A DNA stretch of 55,068 nucleotides from an uncultured Rhodanobacteraceae bacterium (GCA_937928755.1 CALEZI010000052.1:1-55068), one strand, 5' to 3'; positions 45,901 through 54,801 are shown, numbered from the stretch's first letter. The notes: a model not told the origin generated them from the letters alone. Translations and numbers: made by a program.

Positions 45901-47224
45901 CGATAGTTGGTGGGCACAGTTCTCCGCCGACGGCCGCACGCTGCTGGCCGGCGGACGGCGCGATGGCACGCCGGCGCAGATTCGTCGCTGGCAACTGCCG
46001 GGCGGCGAACCGATCGCGCTGGCGCACGCCCCGCCGATCCTGCCAACGGTGGAATTGCCTGGTGGACGCGGCATTGTCGGCATTGCCGAATCCGGCCGCG
46101 ACGTGCTGACCCGGCTACTGCTGCGCCCGGATGGCCAGGTGCTGCCATTGCCGCGTCCGCTGATCGCCACCGGCGGTCAGGGCGAAGCCAGCAGCGCCGA
46201 TGGCCAGTTGTTTGCCGAGAGTCGCGCCTACTCGATCGTGGTCGCCGAAACCGCGCGCGGTCGCTTCCTCGCACCGACACTGTTTGCCGGACTGACAGCG
46301 CCGGATCGGGTCATGAGCCTGTCAATGGCAGCGGACGGCAGTGCGCTGCTGGCGCGCTCGCACCGGGGTCGCTGGCTGTACTTCGGATTGCCCGGCAACG
46401 ACGAGCCGGCGACCACGCTGCTCGCGCGTGCCCGCGTGCTCGATCGCAGCGCCCGCGACGCGCTGGCTGCGGAAGACTCGGCGCTGCCAGCACGAGACGC
46501 ATTGCGCAGCAGCGATCCCGGACCCTGGCCGAGCCGTGCCGCCGCCGCAGAGCTGGATCCGGGACGCTGGCCCGAGCGCGTCGCCGACACGCCAGCACAC
46601 GCGCTCGACCTCGGCGCGCATTACAACTTCGCCCTCGACGCCATCATTGCCTCGCCCAACGAGAACCACATCACGGCCGAGTACCACGCGCTGCCGCCGG
46701 GCACCCACCGGATCGGACCGACCGTGTACGACATCCGCGGCGGCATCCAGTTCGCGCCCGCCGTGCGCGACGAACCCACCAACGGCGCCTTTGCCAGCAC
46801 TTCCGCCAGCGGTTCGATCGAGCTTCCGGCGGGACGCCACGTGGCGGTGCACGCCCTGCTCAGCGCCCAGACCATGGGCGGCGCACGTCCCCTCGAAGAG
46901 CCCATTGCGTACCTCGAATTGACCTGGCACTACGCCGATGACAGCGAGGCCAGCGCGTACATTCGCCACGGCGAGCACCTGCGCTGGCACCACCACGGTC
47001 CGCGCCGCGATGGCCGCAACGCCGCCTGGCTGATGCCGCGCTCGGTGAGCTCGCTGGATTACGGTGCTGGCGTCCTGCTGCACGACGTGCGCATCGCCAA
47101 TCCACATCCGGATCGGCCAACGCGGGCGATTTCGTTGCGGGTGCCGGCGTCGCCCGGATACGCGCCCCATTCGGCGCTGTTTGCCCTGACACTGGAGACT
47201 GCGGCGAAGGAGCCGACGCCATGA
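42899..47224 (+). CDS. Membrane Ser/Thr kinase with propeller-like extracytoplasmic region (1,441 aa)
   Basis: Kinase motifs: glycine loop GQGGMGVVY (76-84), Lys98 (VALKLL), HLDLKPANV (190-198), DFGLA (210-214), APE (236-238). The usual HRD arginine is Leu191, which makes it a non-RD kinase. One hydrophobic segment (about 357-376, LAALVGALLFSLGGGLAATS) should span the membrane. The remaining 1,060 residues contain repeated blade-like units (for example IRALAYSADGGWLAAGSDGGSVRAWDL) of WD40 or quinoprotein type and a C-terminal beta-sandwich-like part. Translation is coupled to the second sigma gene upstream and to the TonB receptor downstream (4-bp overlaps on both sides), so it may relay a signal between the receptor and the sigma factors. 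Confidence 0.92.
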   Translation: MSEGGRRPDSETVPPPGGAHANLAALARLAFGTAPGPELPSVARHLALLPPDALDLDVNDPAQRVLGDYEVIEKLGQGGMGVVYRARQRSLGRDVALKLLAAGPWASDDFIARFQREAQSAARLAHPNIVPIFEIGAQDSLNYFSMQLVRGQSLAQMRAESGVFDPRHAATLVRTIAEAVDYAHRLGLLHLDLKPANVLIDADGTPHVADFGLARPLDSSLGVDSDEVSGTPSYMAPEQAQVRSHRLSMATDIYGLGAILFELLTGRPPFVGANPNETLKRVLHEPPPSPRALRSTLPIDLDAITLRCLAKDPRERYSSARALADDLGRFLEGRPVSVRPLHAGQRLLRWARREPRLAALVGALLFSLGGGLAATSLQWQRADRNAESASASAAQARQTLWDARAGQAWRDAQRGDNYGSLRLLASNLVEQEAAADPAEAALERRRTGALETLAPRWIDHLQLDTGNAGSIALSGDAQRVAVSTHAPHDGQWRPELRWHRSDDLGSMTAVALTTATGAPASGVRQLRFSDDDRRLLATEDWGADKVTPPGIQMHLVDIASTSPVGWPTDFEQPHDATFADDGRHALLRNRIGQVQMWALDPWRPLGPRVAAPQSANWLFRPEVGVLAVAHSQMRRLELWSVPELEPLRSINWPGESRLNAWALAPGGRQLALGDEHGQLHLADLDTGAVSMLGVVSEHRIRALAYSADGGWLAAGSDGGSVRAWDLARKRALFAGLETGLRITSIRIDRASGLLIASTRDGLRVHRLTDLGTQPSMAVALADPLQPIDWFPAQPVAAHFASGQMASVDQGGLLRLWRLPRPPLLQARAAHQVESGFVFDGRHLVEVDDRRVRVIDAATQSGLSEWFEFIQRPGFATLSRDAQVLLVTAGQKLHGIDWRTRTPLGDPIDLSGSPTRLALAPDGSSAVFAVPAPTGDGYHENLSRVSLGDWRVSAGPVRIDGWIGAIDVAADGAHLRIARLDAAVDIVRASDLTSLPWVESTIDSWWAQFSADGRTLLAGGRRDGTPAQIRRWQLPGGEPIALAHAPPILPTVELPGGRGIVGIAESGRDVLTRLLLRPDGQVLPLPRPLIATGGQGEASSADGQLFAESRAYSIVVAETARGRFLAPTLFAGLTAPDRVMSLSMAADGSALLARSHRGRWLYFGLPGNDEPATTLLARARVLDRSARDALAAEDSALPARDALRSSDPGPWPSRAAAAELDPGRWPERVADTPAHALDLGAHYNFALDAIIASPNENHITAEYHALPPGTHRIGPTVYDIRGGIQFAPAVRDEPTNGAFASTSASGSIELPAGRHVAVHALLSAQTMGGARPLEEPIAYLELTWHYADDSEASAYIRHGEHLRWHHHGPRRDGRNAAWLMPRSVSSLDYGAGVLLHDVRIANPHPDRPTRAISLRVPASPGYAPHSALFALTLETAAKEPTP

Positions 47225-49998
47225 AACTCCAATCCCCGAGGGCGATATGCCTGTTGACGATACTGGTCGCCGGCAATGCCCAGCCTGCCGCCGAACCGCC
47301 TGACGACGCCGCATTCGAGGAACTGGTGGTGGTCGGCTCGCGACTGAAGCGTGTCGACGCCGAGACCGCTCGCGCCGTGCGCGTGATCGACGCCGCCGAG
47401 CTGGCGCGCACGGGACAGGCCACGCTGGCCGGCGCACTGCAACAACTGTCGTTCAATGGCGATCCGCTCAACCGCGCCAGCAACAACGGCGGTCAAGGCC
47501 AGAATCTGATCGACCTGCGCCACCTTGGCGCCAATCGCACGTTGGTGCTGGTCGACGGTCGACGCTGGTTCCACAGCATCGACGGTGCCATCGATCTCAA
47601 CACCATTCCGCTGGGCCTGGTCGACCGCGTTGAAATTCTGAAGGACGGCGCCTCGGCGATCTACGGATCCGAGGCCATCGGCGGCGTCGTCAACGTGCTG
47701 CTCAAGCAGCCGCAGCAACAGGAAGTTGCGGCCTATTTTGGCCAATACGAACAGGGCGATGGCGATAGCCGCAACCTGGAGTGGAGCGGCGGCTGGAACC
47801 GTGGCGACTGGTCGTTCAGCGGCGGCTTGTCGTACGTGCGGCAAGACAAGGTCGGCGCCGGTGCGCGCGCGATCTCCGCGGTGCCGAACTTCGGATTCGG
47901 CGCCACCGACACCCTCGGTGGCTTCGGCGCTTCGTCACTGACGCCAGCCGGTCGCTACGGCTTCGGGCCCGGCGGCAACCGTTTGCCAAACGGCAGTCCG
48001 GGCACACTGACCTTCGATGCCAGCAGCGGTGACTACCGCCCCTTCGATGCCGGCCGCGACGGCTACAACTTCGCACCCGAGACCTATCTGCTGATTCCGC
48101 TGGAAACACGCGCGCTCTACAGCCGGGCGCAGTTCCAGTTTGTCGGCGGCACCCGCTTCTCCGCCGATCTGCTGCTGCATCAGCGTGACTCCGCGCAGCG
48201 GCTTGCCGCCACGCGCATTTCCACCAGTCCGACCAACAGCAATCTGCTGGAGCGTTTTGTCGTCCCCGCCGACCATGTCTACAACCCCTTCAACGCGCCG
48301 GTGACGCGATTGGCGTTGCGTCTGGTCGATCTGCCGCGCGCCTATTCGCAGCAGGTCGACAGCTGGCGCGTCAGCGCCGGTCTCGACGGCGATCTCGACG
48401 GGGGCAACGGCAGTTGGTCGTGGCGCGCCTACCTCTTGCATGCCGACAGTCGCGGCGAACAGATTCAGGATGGTCTGGTCGATGCACGCCGCGCGGCGCT
48501 GGCACTGGGCCCGAGCTTTCTCGCGAGCGATGGCCGCGCCCGCTGCGGGACGCCGCAGGCGCCAATCAGCGGCTGCGTGCCGGTGGACGCCTTCCGCGGC
48601 CAGCAGGGCTTGACCACCGAAATGCTCGATTACCTGCGCTTCAAGGCCTTCGAGGACAGCGGCAATCAACTCGACATGCTGGCGCTGGATGCGAGCGGCG
48701 AGGCGGGATCGCTGCGCGGACGGCCGATCGACCTGGCGCTGGGTATCGAACTGCGCCACGAGAGCGCGTTCCGGCGGCCCGATCCGGGACTCTCCAACGG
48801 GTTGGGAGAATCGCTCGATCCCACACGGGCCGTGCAGGGCAGCAGCCAGTTGCTGGAAGCCTGGGCGGAGACCAACCTGCCGGTGCTGGCGGGGCGCCCG
48901 TGGGCGCATTCGCTGGATCTCAGCCTGGCCTTGCGGGGGTCGCACTACGAGCGCTTCGGCACCACCACCAACCCGCAACTCGGCCTGCGTTGGCAGCCGC
49001 ACGCGGACTGGCTGCTGCGCGCCTACGCGACCGAGGCGTTCCGGGCACCCAGCACCGCGGAAGCTTATGGCGCCGTTGCATCCTATGTGGCCCAGGTGTT
49101 CGATCCCTGCGACAGCACCTTCGAACCACCTCCGGAGATCGTCGCGCGTTGCCGCGCGGGCGGCGTGCCGGCGAACTACGTCGGCGACGAGTTCGGCCAG
49201 CTGCCCGCTCGCAGCGGCGGCAACGACTCGCTCGGGCCGGAACGCGCACGCACCGCATCGCTTGGCGTGGTCTGGAGCCCGAACTTCGGGATGAACGTCA
49301 GCCTCGACTGGTACCGCATTCGACTGCGCGGCGCCATCGACCGGCTCGATCCGCAGAGCATCCTGGACGAGTGCTATGTGTTCGGTACCGCCGCCGCCTG
49401 CGACCTGGTTACGCGCGAGCCGGGAACCGGCGTGGTTCTGGATGTCGACGCCCGGCTGCAGAATCTGGCCCTGCAGGAGCTTGCAGGCGTCGACCTGCAA
49501 TTCAGCCAGGATTTCAACACCGACGTCGGCCGCTTCCGGGTGCTACTGGATGCCAGTTATGTCGATCGCCATGACGTGGAACCCCTCCCGGGGGCACCCA
49601 CCTTCGGCCTCAACGGCATTCTCGGCTACTGGCGACTGAAGGCCAACGCCGAACTGATCTGGCAGCCGGGACCCTGGGAGTTGTCGCTGCGCTTTCGCCA
49701 CTTCAGCGATTTCGATGAACCCTGTCTGGTGCCGCTGGTCGGTGGCCGGCCCGAAATGTGTGTCGATCCGGATCAGGACGATCCGCGCTTCGGCTTGCCG
49801 GTGCGGCGCGTCCCCAGTGTCATCTATACCGACCTCAGCATCGCCCGAACGTTACCCTGGAACGCTCGCGTGGTGATCGGTGCGCAGAATCTGTTCGATC
49901 GCGACCCGCCGATCGCCTACATGTCCAGCAATTCTTTCCTGCCGGCCTATGACATTCCAGGAGTCTATTGGAACCTGCGCTACAGCCAGCGCTTCTGA
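47221..49998 (+). CDS. TonB-dependent outer-membrane receptor
   Basis: The 925-residue protein has a signal peptide (MKLQSPRAICLLTILVAGNAQ), a TonB-box-like EELVVVGSRLK at about 38-48, a plug domain (LIDLRHLGANRTLVLVDGRR, then AIDLNTIPLGLVDRVEILKDGASAIYGSEAIGGVVNVL) and a 22-strand barrel ending in the aromatic terminus YSQRF. Outer-membrane receptors of this type import siderophores, vitamins, sugars or peptides. The plug style (RTLVLVDGRR, SAIYGSEAIGG) is common among Lysobacterales receptors for carbohydrate or peptide fragments; the substrate is unknown. The start overlaps the kinase stop by 4 bp, an unusual direct coupling between a receptor and a Ser/Thr kinase. Confidence 0.95.
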   Translation: MKLQSPRAICLLTILVAGNAQPAAEPPDDAAFEELVVVGSRLKRVDAETARAVRVIDAAELARTGQATLAGALQQLSFNGDPLNRASNNGGQGQNLIDLRHLGANRTLVLVDGRRWFHSIDGAIDLNTIPLGLVDRVEILKDGASAIYGSEAIGGVVNVLLKQPQQQEVAAYFGQYEQGDGDSRNLEWSGGWNRGDWSFSGGLSYVRQDKVGAGARAISAVPNFGFGATDTLGGFGASSLTPAGRYGFGPGGNRLPNGSPGTLTFDASSGDYRPFDAGRDGYNFAPETYLLIPLETRALYSRAQFQFVGGTRFSADLLLHQRDSAQRLAATRISTSPTNSNLLERFVVPADHVYNPFNAPVTRLALRLVDLPRAYSQQVDSWRVSAGLDGDLDGGNGSWSWRAYLLHADSRGEQIQDGLVDARRAALALGPSFLASDGRARCGTPQAPISGCVPVDAFRGQQGLTTEMLDYLRFKAFEDSGNQLDMLALDASGEAGSLRGRPIDLALGIELRHESAFRRPDPGLSNGLGESLDPTRAVQGSSQLLEAWAETNLPVLAGRPWAHSLDLSLALRGSHYERFGTTTNPQLGLRWQPHADWLLRAYATEAFRAPSTAEAYGAVASYVAQVFDPCDSTFEPPPEIVARCRAGGVPANYVGDEFGQLPARSGGNDSLGPERARTASLGVVWSPNFGMNVSLDWYRIRLRGAIDRLDPQSILDECYVFGTAAACDLVTREPGTGVVLDVDARLQNLALQELAGVDLQFSQDFNTDVGRFRVLLDASYVDRHDVEPLPGAPTFGLNGILGYWRLKANAELIWQPGPWELSLRFRHFSDFDEPCLVPLVGGRPEMCVDPDQDDPRFGLPVRRVPSVIYTDLSIARTLPWNARVVIGAQNLFDRDPPIAYMSSNSFLPAYDIPGVYWNLRYSQRF

Positions 49999-50077
49999 CG
50001 GAACAGCGAATCTGCGGCAATCCCTGCTCGCGACAGTGCGCAGCTTCGCGCACGGTCTCCGCGCGCGCGGCGACCCG

Positions 50078-50092
50078 TCGCAACTCTATAAT
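50078..50092 (+). promoter_or_regulatory. Promoter-like TCGCAAC-CTATAAT element before tdh
   Basis: TCGCAACTCTATAAT, with TATAAT at 50087-50092, lies 31 bp before the tdh start. It shares the TCGCAAC and CTATAAT blocks and a downstream TCCCGCA with the element at 41322-41336. No -35 consensus is visible at normal spacing. Confidence 0.5.
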
Positions 50093-50122
50093 CGCGGTTC
50101 CCGCATTTGCTTCGGAACCGCC

Positions 50123-51157
50123 ATGCCGCAATTGATGAAAGCCCTGGTCAAGCGCGAAGCCGGCAAGGGCATCTGGATGGAGCAGGTACCGCTGCCGGAA
50201 ATCGGGCCGAACGATGTCTTGGTCAAGCTCGAGAAGACCGCGATCTGCGGCACCGATCTGCACATCTACAAATGGGACGAGTGGAGCCAGCGCACGATCA
50301 AGCCGGGCCTGGTGATCGGCCATGAGTTCGTCGGCCGCATCGTCGACATGGGCGCGGGCGTGCGCGGTTACCAACTCGGCCAGCGGGTGTCCGCCGAGGG
50401 CCACATCGTCTGCGGCGTGTGCCGCAATTGCCGCGCCGGCAAGCAGCACCTGTGTCCGCACACGGTCGGCATCGGCGTCAACCGCAACGGCGCTTTCGCC
50501 GAGTACATTTCGATGCCGGCCTCCAACCTGTGGCCGATTCCGGACCAGATCTCCTCGGAGCTGGCTGCCTTCTTCGATCCCTACGGCAACGCCGCGCACT
50601 GCGCGCTGGAGTTCGACGTCATCGGCGAGGACGTGCTGATCACCGGCGCCGGTCCGATCGGCATCATCGCCGCCGGCATCTGCAAGCACGTCGGCGCGCG
50701 CAACGTGGTGGTCACCGACGTCAACGACTACCGCCTGAAACTGGCCGCCGACATGGGCGCCACGCGCGTGGTCAACGTCGCCAAGCAGTCGGTCAAGGAC
50801 GTGATGGCCGATCTGCACATGGAGGGCTTCGACGTCGGCCTGGAGATGAGCGGCAATACGCGCGCGTTCCAGGACATGCTCGACTGCATGTATCACGGCG
50901 GCAAGATCGCGCTGCTCGGCATCCTGCCCAAGGGCGCCGGCATCGACTGGGACAAGATCATCTTCAAGGGTCTGACCGTACAGGGCATTTACGGCCGGCG
51001 CATGTACGAGACCTGGTACAAGATGACGCAGATGGTGCTGACCGGCTTCCCGCTGCAAAAGGTGCTGACGCACCAGATCCACATCGACGACTTCCAGCGC
51101 GGCTTCGACCTGATGGAAGCGGGCACCTGCGGCAAGGTGGTGTGCAGCTGGAATTGA
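50123..51157 (+). CDS. tdh: L-threonine 3-dehydrogenase
   Basis: The enzyme oxidises L-threonine to 2-amino-3-oxobutyrate with NAD, the first step of threonine breakdown to glycine. The 344-residue protein follows the zinc alcohol dehydrogenase plan: catalytic zinc site KTAICGTDLHIY and GHEFVGRIV, structural zinc loop with four cysteines (CGVCRNCRAGKQHLC), Rossmann loop GAGPIGIIAAGICKHVGARNVVVTDVN, and FDPYGNAAHCA typical of Tdh. Family alignment suggests the Met at 50135 (MKALV) as the usual first residue, but ATG 50123 has a GGAA motif upstream. It stands alone without kbl in this window. Confidence 0.97.
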   Translation: MPQLMKALVKREAGKGIWMEQVPLPEIGPNDVLVKLEKTAICGTDLHIYKWDEWSQRTIKPGLVIGHEFVGRIVDMGAGVRGYQLGQRVSAEGHIVCGVCRNCRAGKQHLCPHTVGIGVNRNGAFAEYISMPASNLWPIPDQISSELAAFFDPYGNAAHCALEFDVIGEDVLITGAGPIGIIAAGICKHVGARNVVVTDVNDYRLKLAADMGATRVVNVAKQSVKDVMADLHMEGFDVGLEMSGNTRAFQDMLDCMYHGGKIALLGILPKGAGIDWDKIIFKGLTVQGIYGRRMYETWYKMTQMVLTGFPLQKVLTHQIHIDDFQRGFDLMEAGTCGKVVCSWN

Positions 51158-51189
51158 TGTGCGGGAAAATCCACAGGGCCTCGGCGCTT

Positions 51190-51268
51190 TTGTAGGAGCG
51201 ACTTGCACGTCGCGACCACAAGTCCCGATGTTCGACTTATGGTCGCGGCGTACACGCCGCTCCTACAA
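51190..51268. repeat. Paired REP-type palindrome (TGTAGGAGCG family)
   Basis: TTGTAGGAGCG at the left faces its complement CGCTCCTACAA at the right. Each half has its own small hairpin (GCGAC...GTCGC and GGCG...CCGC), and the halves share GTCGCGACC/GGTCGCGGC. This is the inverted pair arrangement of REP/BIME elements widespread in Pseudomonas and Lysobacterales and mobilised by REP-associated transposases. It lies 33 bp after tdh and may stabilise or end that mRNA. Confidence 0.9.
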
Positions 51269-51366
51269 CAGCCAGGAAGGCCGGGTACGCGCGGCCGGGG
51301 TACTCATCGGTGCGTAGTCTGAATCCGCGCGACGCCCGGCACTCTGCGACCGCCAACCGGCGCCGC

Positions 51367-51777
51367 TCAGCTCCAAGGGTTTATGAGACCCACCGAAGTG
51401 CCGTCGAAATCCGCCACGTTGCGTGTTGCCAGCTTGCTTCCGTGCGTGTGGGCAATGGCGGCGATCATCCCATCCTGGGCGGACATGGGTCGTCCGCGTC
51501 TTGCGGCAGCACCCATCAGCGCGCCGTAGGTCAAAGCGCACTCTTCGGTGAACGCAAACACGCGCCCGGCGAAACGCTGGCGCCAGGCGTCTAGGCCTGC
51601 GGCCAGCCGGTGGGCGCGCTGGTCCGGAGGCAGCTTGTCGATGCCGAAAGCGAGTTCGCCGATAACCACGCTGGACAGCGCCAGTTCGGCGTCATGCCGA
51701 ACCAGCCAGTCAACGACTCGACCGTCCGGGCGCAGCCGCATGGTCTCCGAGATCACGGTGGTGTCGAGGAAGATCAC
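51367..51777 (-). CDS. vapC: PIN-domain toxin (VapC/FitB family)
   Basis: The 136-residue protein has the PIN acidic residues Asp5 (MIFLDTTVISE), Glu41 (VIGELAFGI), Asp102 (SAQDGMIAA) and Asp123 (NVADFDG), so it is probably an active ribonuclease toxin of the FitB type. Its start overlaps the antitoxin stop by 4 bp. It is unrelated in detail to the vapC in the cas locus (different motif context). Confidence 0.9.
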   Translation of the reverse strand: MIFLDTTVISETMRLRPDGRVVDWLVRHDAELALSSVVIGELAFGIDKLPPDQRAHRLAAGLDAWRQRFAGRVFAFTEECALTYGALMGAAARRGRPMSAQDGMIAAIAHTHGSKLATRNVADFDGTSVGLINPWS

Positions 51778-52022
51778 AACTCGACGCCGACGTTGACCGA
51801 TCGCGTTTCGCGGATCAGCGCCTCGAGATCGACATCGGTACCGAAGTCGCTGACGAGCCGCGCATAGAACGATGCCGCCGACTCGCGCCCGGTCTGTGCC
51901 GATTCATAGGCCTCGAGTGCGCGCTCGACGATGTCGGCGACAGAGCGCCGCTCGCGCTTGGCAAGGCGGTGCGCGAGGTCGCGAGCACGCGCGCTGCGCA
52001 CCGAGAGTTGCGGTTCTGCCAC
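51774..52022 (-). CDS. FitA/VapB-like antitoxin
   Basis: The 82-residue partner of the PIN toxin has a ribbon-helix-helix-like N-terminus (PQLSVRSARARDLAHRLAKRERRSVADIVERALEAYE) and an acidic C-terminal half that would neutralise the toxin. A GGAGGG motif precedes the start. It overlaps the toxin gene by 4 bp. Confidence 0.85.
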   Translation of the reverse strand: MAEPQLSVRSARARDLAHRLAKRERRSVADIVERALEAYESAQTGRESAASFYARLVSDFGTDVDLEALIRETRSVNVGVEL

Positions 52023-52191
52023 GCTGCCCTCCTGTCACCACCTTCGTTGGTCATGAGCCTAGCCCATTTAACTACTGCCATCAAGATGGCTATTGCTGGC
52101 TTGCCAGCCAGCTGCGAATGGGCGACTCGGGTTCCCTCGAAGCGCCGGGTTGTCGCATGATGCGCGCCACCGTCGGATTCCCGGGAATGCC

Positions 52192-54801
52192 GTGAGCGCC
52201 AGAGCACTGCTTCGATTTGCCTCGCTGTCCGCCGCATTGGCGGGCCTGATCGGTTGCGCCAGCAGCACCCAGTCGAACCTGCGCGCGGACGGGTCGGATG
52301 AAGCGCCCGCGCTTCGTGGCGCCATCGCGAAGGAAGCGTATCTCGGACCGTTCTGGGAGGATCGCGCCAGTTATCCAACGGGACACTTCAATCCGCGCTG
52401 GGTATACGAAGCATCCTTCGATGCAGCCAAGATTGCGCGCGCATTGCCGCAAGGCACTCCGGCCACGCGAGTATCCGGCAATGCGCTCGATCCAATGGTG
52501 TTCACGCCGCTCGGGCCGCGTCCATTGGGCACTGGCGGCGGCGTCGCCGGTCGCACCAACGTCGTCGTCTCGCACCCGACCAACCCGGCCATCGCCTGGA
52601 TGGGATCGGACGGCGGCGGCGTGTGGAAAACCACCAATTGCTGCACCGCCAATACCACCTGGGTCAACACCACCGACAACTCGGCGGACGCCGAACCGAT
52701 CCAGAACAGCGCCATCGGCGACCTGACGCTGGATCCGAACAATCCGGACGTGCTTTACGCGGGCACCGGCGATTTGCGCTACGGCTCGTTCTCGTTCGGT
52801 TCCAACGGCATCTTGAAGTCGATCGATGGTGGCCTCAGCTGGTCGGTCAAGGGCGCCGATGTGTTCAATCCGTTCTACCCGCCGAGCGCCGGCCTGCCGC
52901 CGCAATACCAGGCGATCGGCAAGGTGGTGGTCGATCCGAACAATTCGAACATCGTGATTGTCGGCGCCAAGACCGGCGTCTATCTCTCCTACGACGGTGG
53001 CGACAACTGGACCGGCCCGTGCCTGACCAACGCCTTCCCGACACAGCGCCAGGACATTACCGGGCTGATCGCCACCGACATGGGCGCCACGACGCGCCTG
53101 ATCGCGTCGGTGGGTACTCGCGCCTTCGCCACCACGGTGCAGGTCGGCCTCGAACGCAATGGCGCCAACGGACTGTACCGCGCAACCGTGCCTGCCAGCG
53201 GCTGCCCGACGTTCACCACCATCTCGCGGCCGGACAATGGCTGGCCGGCGGGAACCGCGCAGGGAACGCCGGTGCCCGGCAATCCGCTCGGGCGCATCGA
53301 TATCGCCAACGCGCCTTCGAACCCGGACGTGATCTACGCGCAAGTCGCAGTGCCCAATTCCGGCAGCACCATCCTCGGCGTCTGGCGCAGCAACGACGGC
53401 GGCGACAGTTGGACACAGACCCAGACCGGCACCATCAGCGGTTCGGGCACGCAGAGTTGGTACAACGCGGGACTGTCGGTTCATCCCACCGATCCGAATA
53501 CGGTGATCCTGAGCGCCTTCAGTACCTTCCGGTCGACGACCGGCGGTACCTCCTGGAGCAACATCGGCAGCGCGCCGCATGTCGACCACCACGCGCGCGC
53601 CTTCGTCAACAACGATCCCAACCGCCTGTTGATCGGCACCGATGGCGGTGTCTATTACAGCGCCAATGCCATGGCCGCGTCGCCGACCTGGACCTCGCTG
53701 AATGCCACACTGAACACCATCGAGTTCTATTCCGGCGGCATCAGCCCGGACTTCAACACCGCCCCCAACGCCAGCGCGGTCGGCGGCGCGCAGGACAACT
53801 CGTGCATGGTGTCGACCTGGGCCGGCGGCGCCTTCGGGCCGCAGACCTGGTTCTCGCGCAATAGCGGTGATGGCATCTGGAGCACCATCGAGCCGATCCT
53901 GCAGCAGCGCTGGTACTACTCCAGCCAGAGCGGCAACATTCGCGCGACAACCTCTGCCAGCGGCGGCCTGGGTGGCACCAGCACGGTCGCCGCCTCGCCC
54001 AGTGGTTGGGGCGGCGATCGCAAGAGCTTCCTGACCAACTTCGACCTCTACCGATTCGGCGGCGAAACCACCGGCTGCCCGGCCGCCACCGGCTGCGGAC
54101 GTATCATCGCTGGCAGCTATCGCGTCTGGGAATCGGTGACCGGCGGCGTACCGACCACCAGTTGGGTGGCCAACAGCCCTGACCTGACCAAGGGCACGCT
54201 GGGCGACCGATCCTTCATCAATCAAGTCGCCTATGCGGTGAACACACCGGATGTCGCCATCGCCGGCACCAACGACGGCAATGTCTGGTTTGGCCTGAAC
54301 ATGGGACAGAACATCGCCAACTCGGCAACCTGGGTCAATGTCACCGGCGGCAATGCGGTGCTGCCGAACCGCTTCGTGCTGGATGTCGCCACTGATCCGC
54401 TCGACCCGCTGATCGGCTATGCAGTGATGGCCGGCTTCGACCAGAACACGCCGAGCACGCCGGGCCATGTGTTCCAGGTCAAGTGCACCGCCGCCTGCGC
54501 CACCTTCACCTGGCGCAATGTGTCCGGCAACCTGCCCAACATTCCGGTCAACAGCGTGATCGTCAACCCAAAAAATCCGCTGCAGGTGTTCGCCGGTTCC
54601 GACTGGGGCCTGTACTACACCGACGACGTCGAGGCGGAACCGGTGGTCTGGCAGAAACACACCGGGCTGCCCAACGTGATGATCTGGGACATGACCATCG
54701 ATCGTGGCTTCACCACGCTCGCCGTCTGGACACGAGCACGCGGCGCCTGGGTGTGGCCGCTGCCGGATGGCGATGGCCTGTTCGCGAACGGGTTTGAGTG
54801 A
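52192..54801 (+). CDS. BNR/sortilin-like repeat lipoprotein (869 aa)
   Basis: I chose GTG 52192 with GGGAA upstream because it opens a lipoprotein signal (SARALLRFASLSAALAGL then IGC, lipobox Cys at about 21); ATGs nearby are out of frame and an in-frame start at 52093 would hide the signal. The mature protein is a beta-propeller with BNR/Asp-box and VPS10/sortilin-like repeats: NGILKSIDGGLSWSVKG, VYLSYDGGDNWTG, VWRSNDGGDSWTQ, TFRSTTGGTSWSN. Related proteins are annotated as glycosyl-hydrolase BNR or YCF48-like; no sialidase active site is recognised. It ends LFANGFE, the same terminal motif type as other secreted proteins here. Confidence 0.85.
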   Translation: MSARALLRFASLSAALAGLIGCASSTQSNLRADGSDEAPALRGAIAKEAYLGPFWEDRASYPTGHFNPRWVYEASFDAAKIARALPQGTPATRVSGNALDPMVFTPLGPRPLGTGGGVAGRTNVVVSHPTNPAIAWMGSDGGGVWKTTNCCTANTTWVNTTDNSADAEPIQNSAIGDLTLDPNNPDVLYAGTGDLRYGSFSFGSNGILKSIDGGLSWSVKGADVFNPFYPPSAGLPPQYQAIGKVVVDPNNSNIVIVGAKTGVYLSYDGGDNWTGPCLTNAFPTQRQDITGLIATDMGATTRLIASVGTRAFATTVQVGLERNGANGLYRATVPASGCPTFTTISRPDNGWPAGTAQGTPVPGNPLGRIDIANAPSNPDVIYAQVAVPNSGSTILGVWRSNDGGDSWTQTQTGTISGSGTQSWYNAGLSVHPTDPNTVILSAFSTFRSTTGGTSWSNIGSAPHVDHHARAFVNNDPNRLLIGTDGGVYYSANAMAASPTWTSLNATLNTIEFYSGGISPDFNTAPNASAVGGAQDNSCMVSTWAGGAFGPQTWFSRNSGDGIWSTIEPILQQRWYYSSQSGNIRATTSASGGLGGTSTVAASPSGWGGDRKSFLTNFDLYRFGGETTGCPAATGCGRIIAGSYRVWESVTGGVPTTSWVANSPDLTKGTLGDRSFINQVAYAVNTPDVAIAGTNDGNVWFGLNMGQNIANSATWVNVTGGNAVLPNRFVLDVATDPLDPLIGYAVMAGFDQNTPSTPGHVFQVKCTAACATFTWRNVSGNLPNIPVNSVIVNPKNPLQVFAGSDWGLYYTDDVEAEPVVWQKHTGLPNVMIWDMTIDRGFTTLAVWTRARGAWVWPLPDGDGLFANGFE

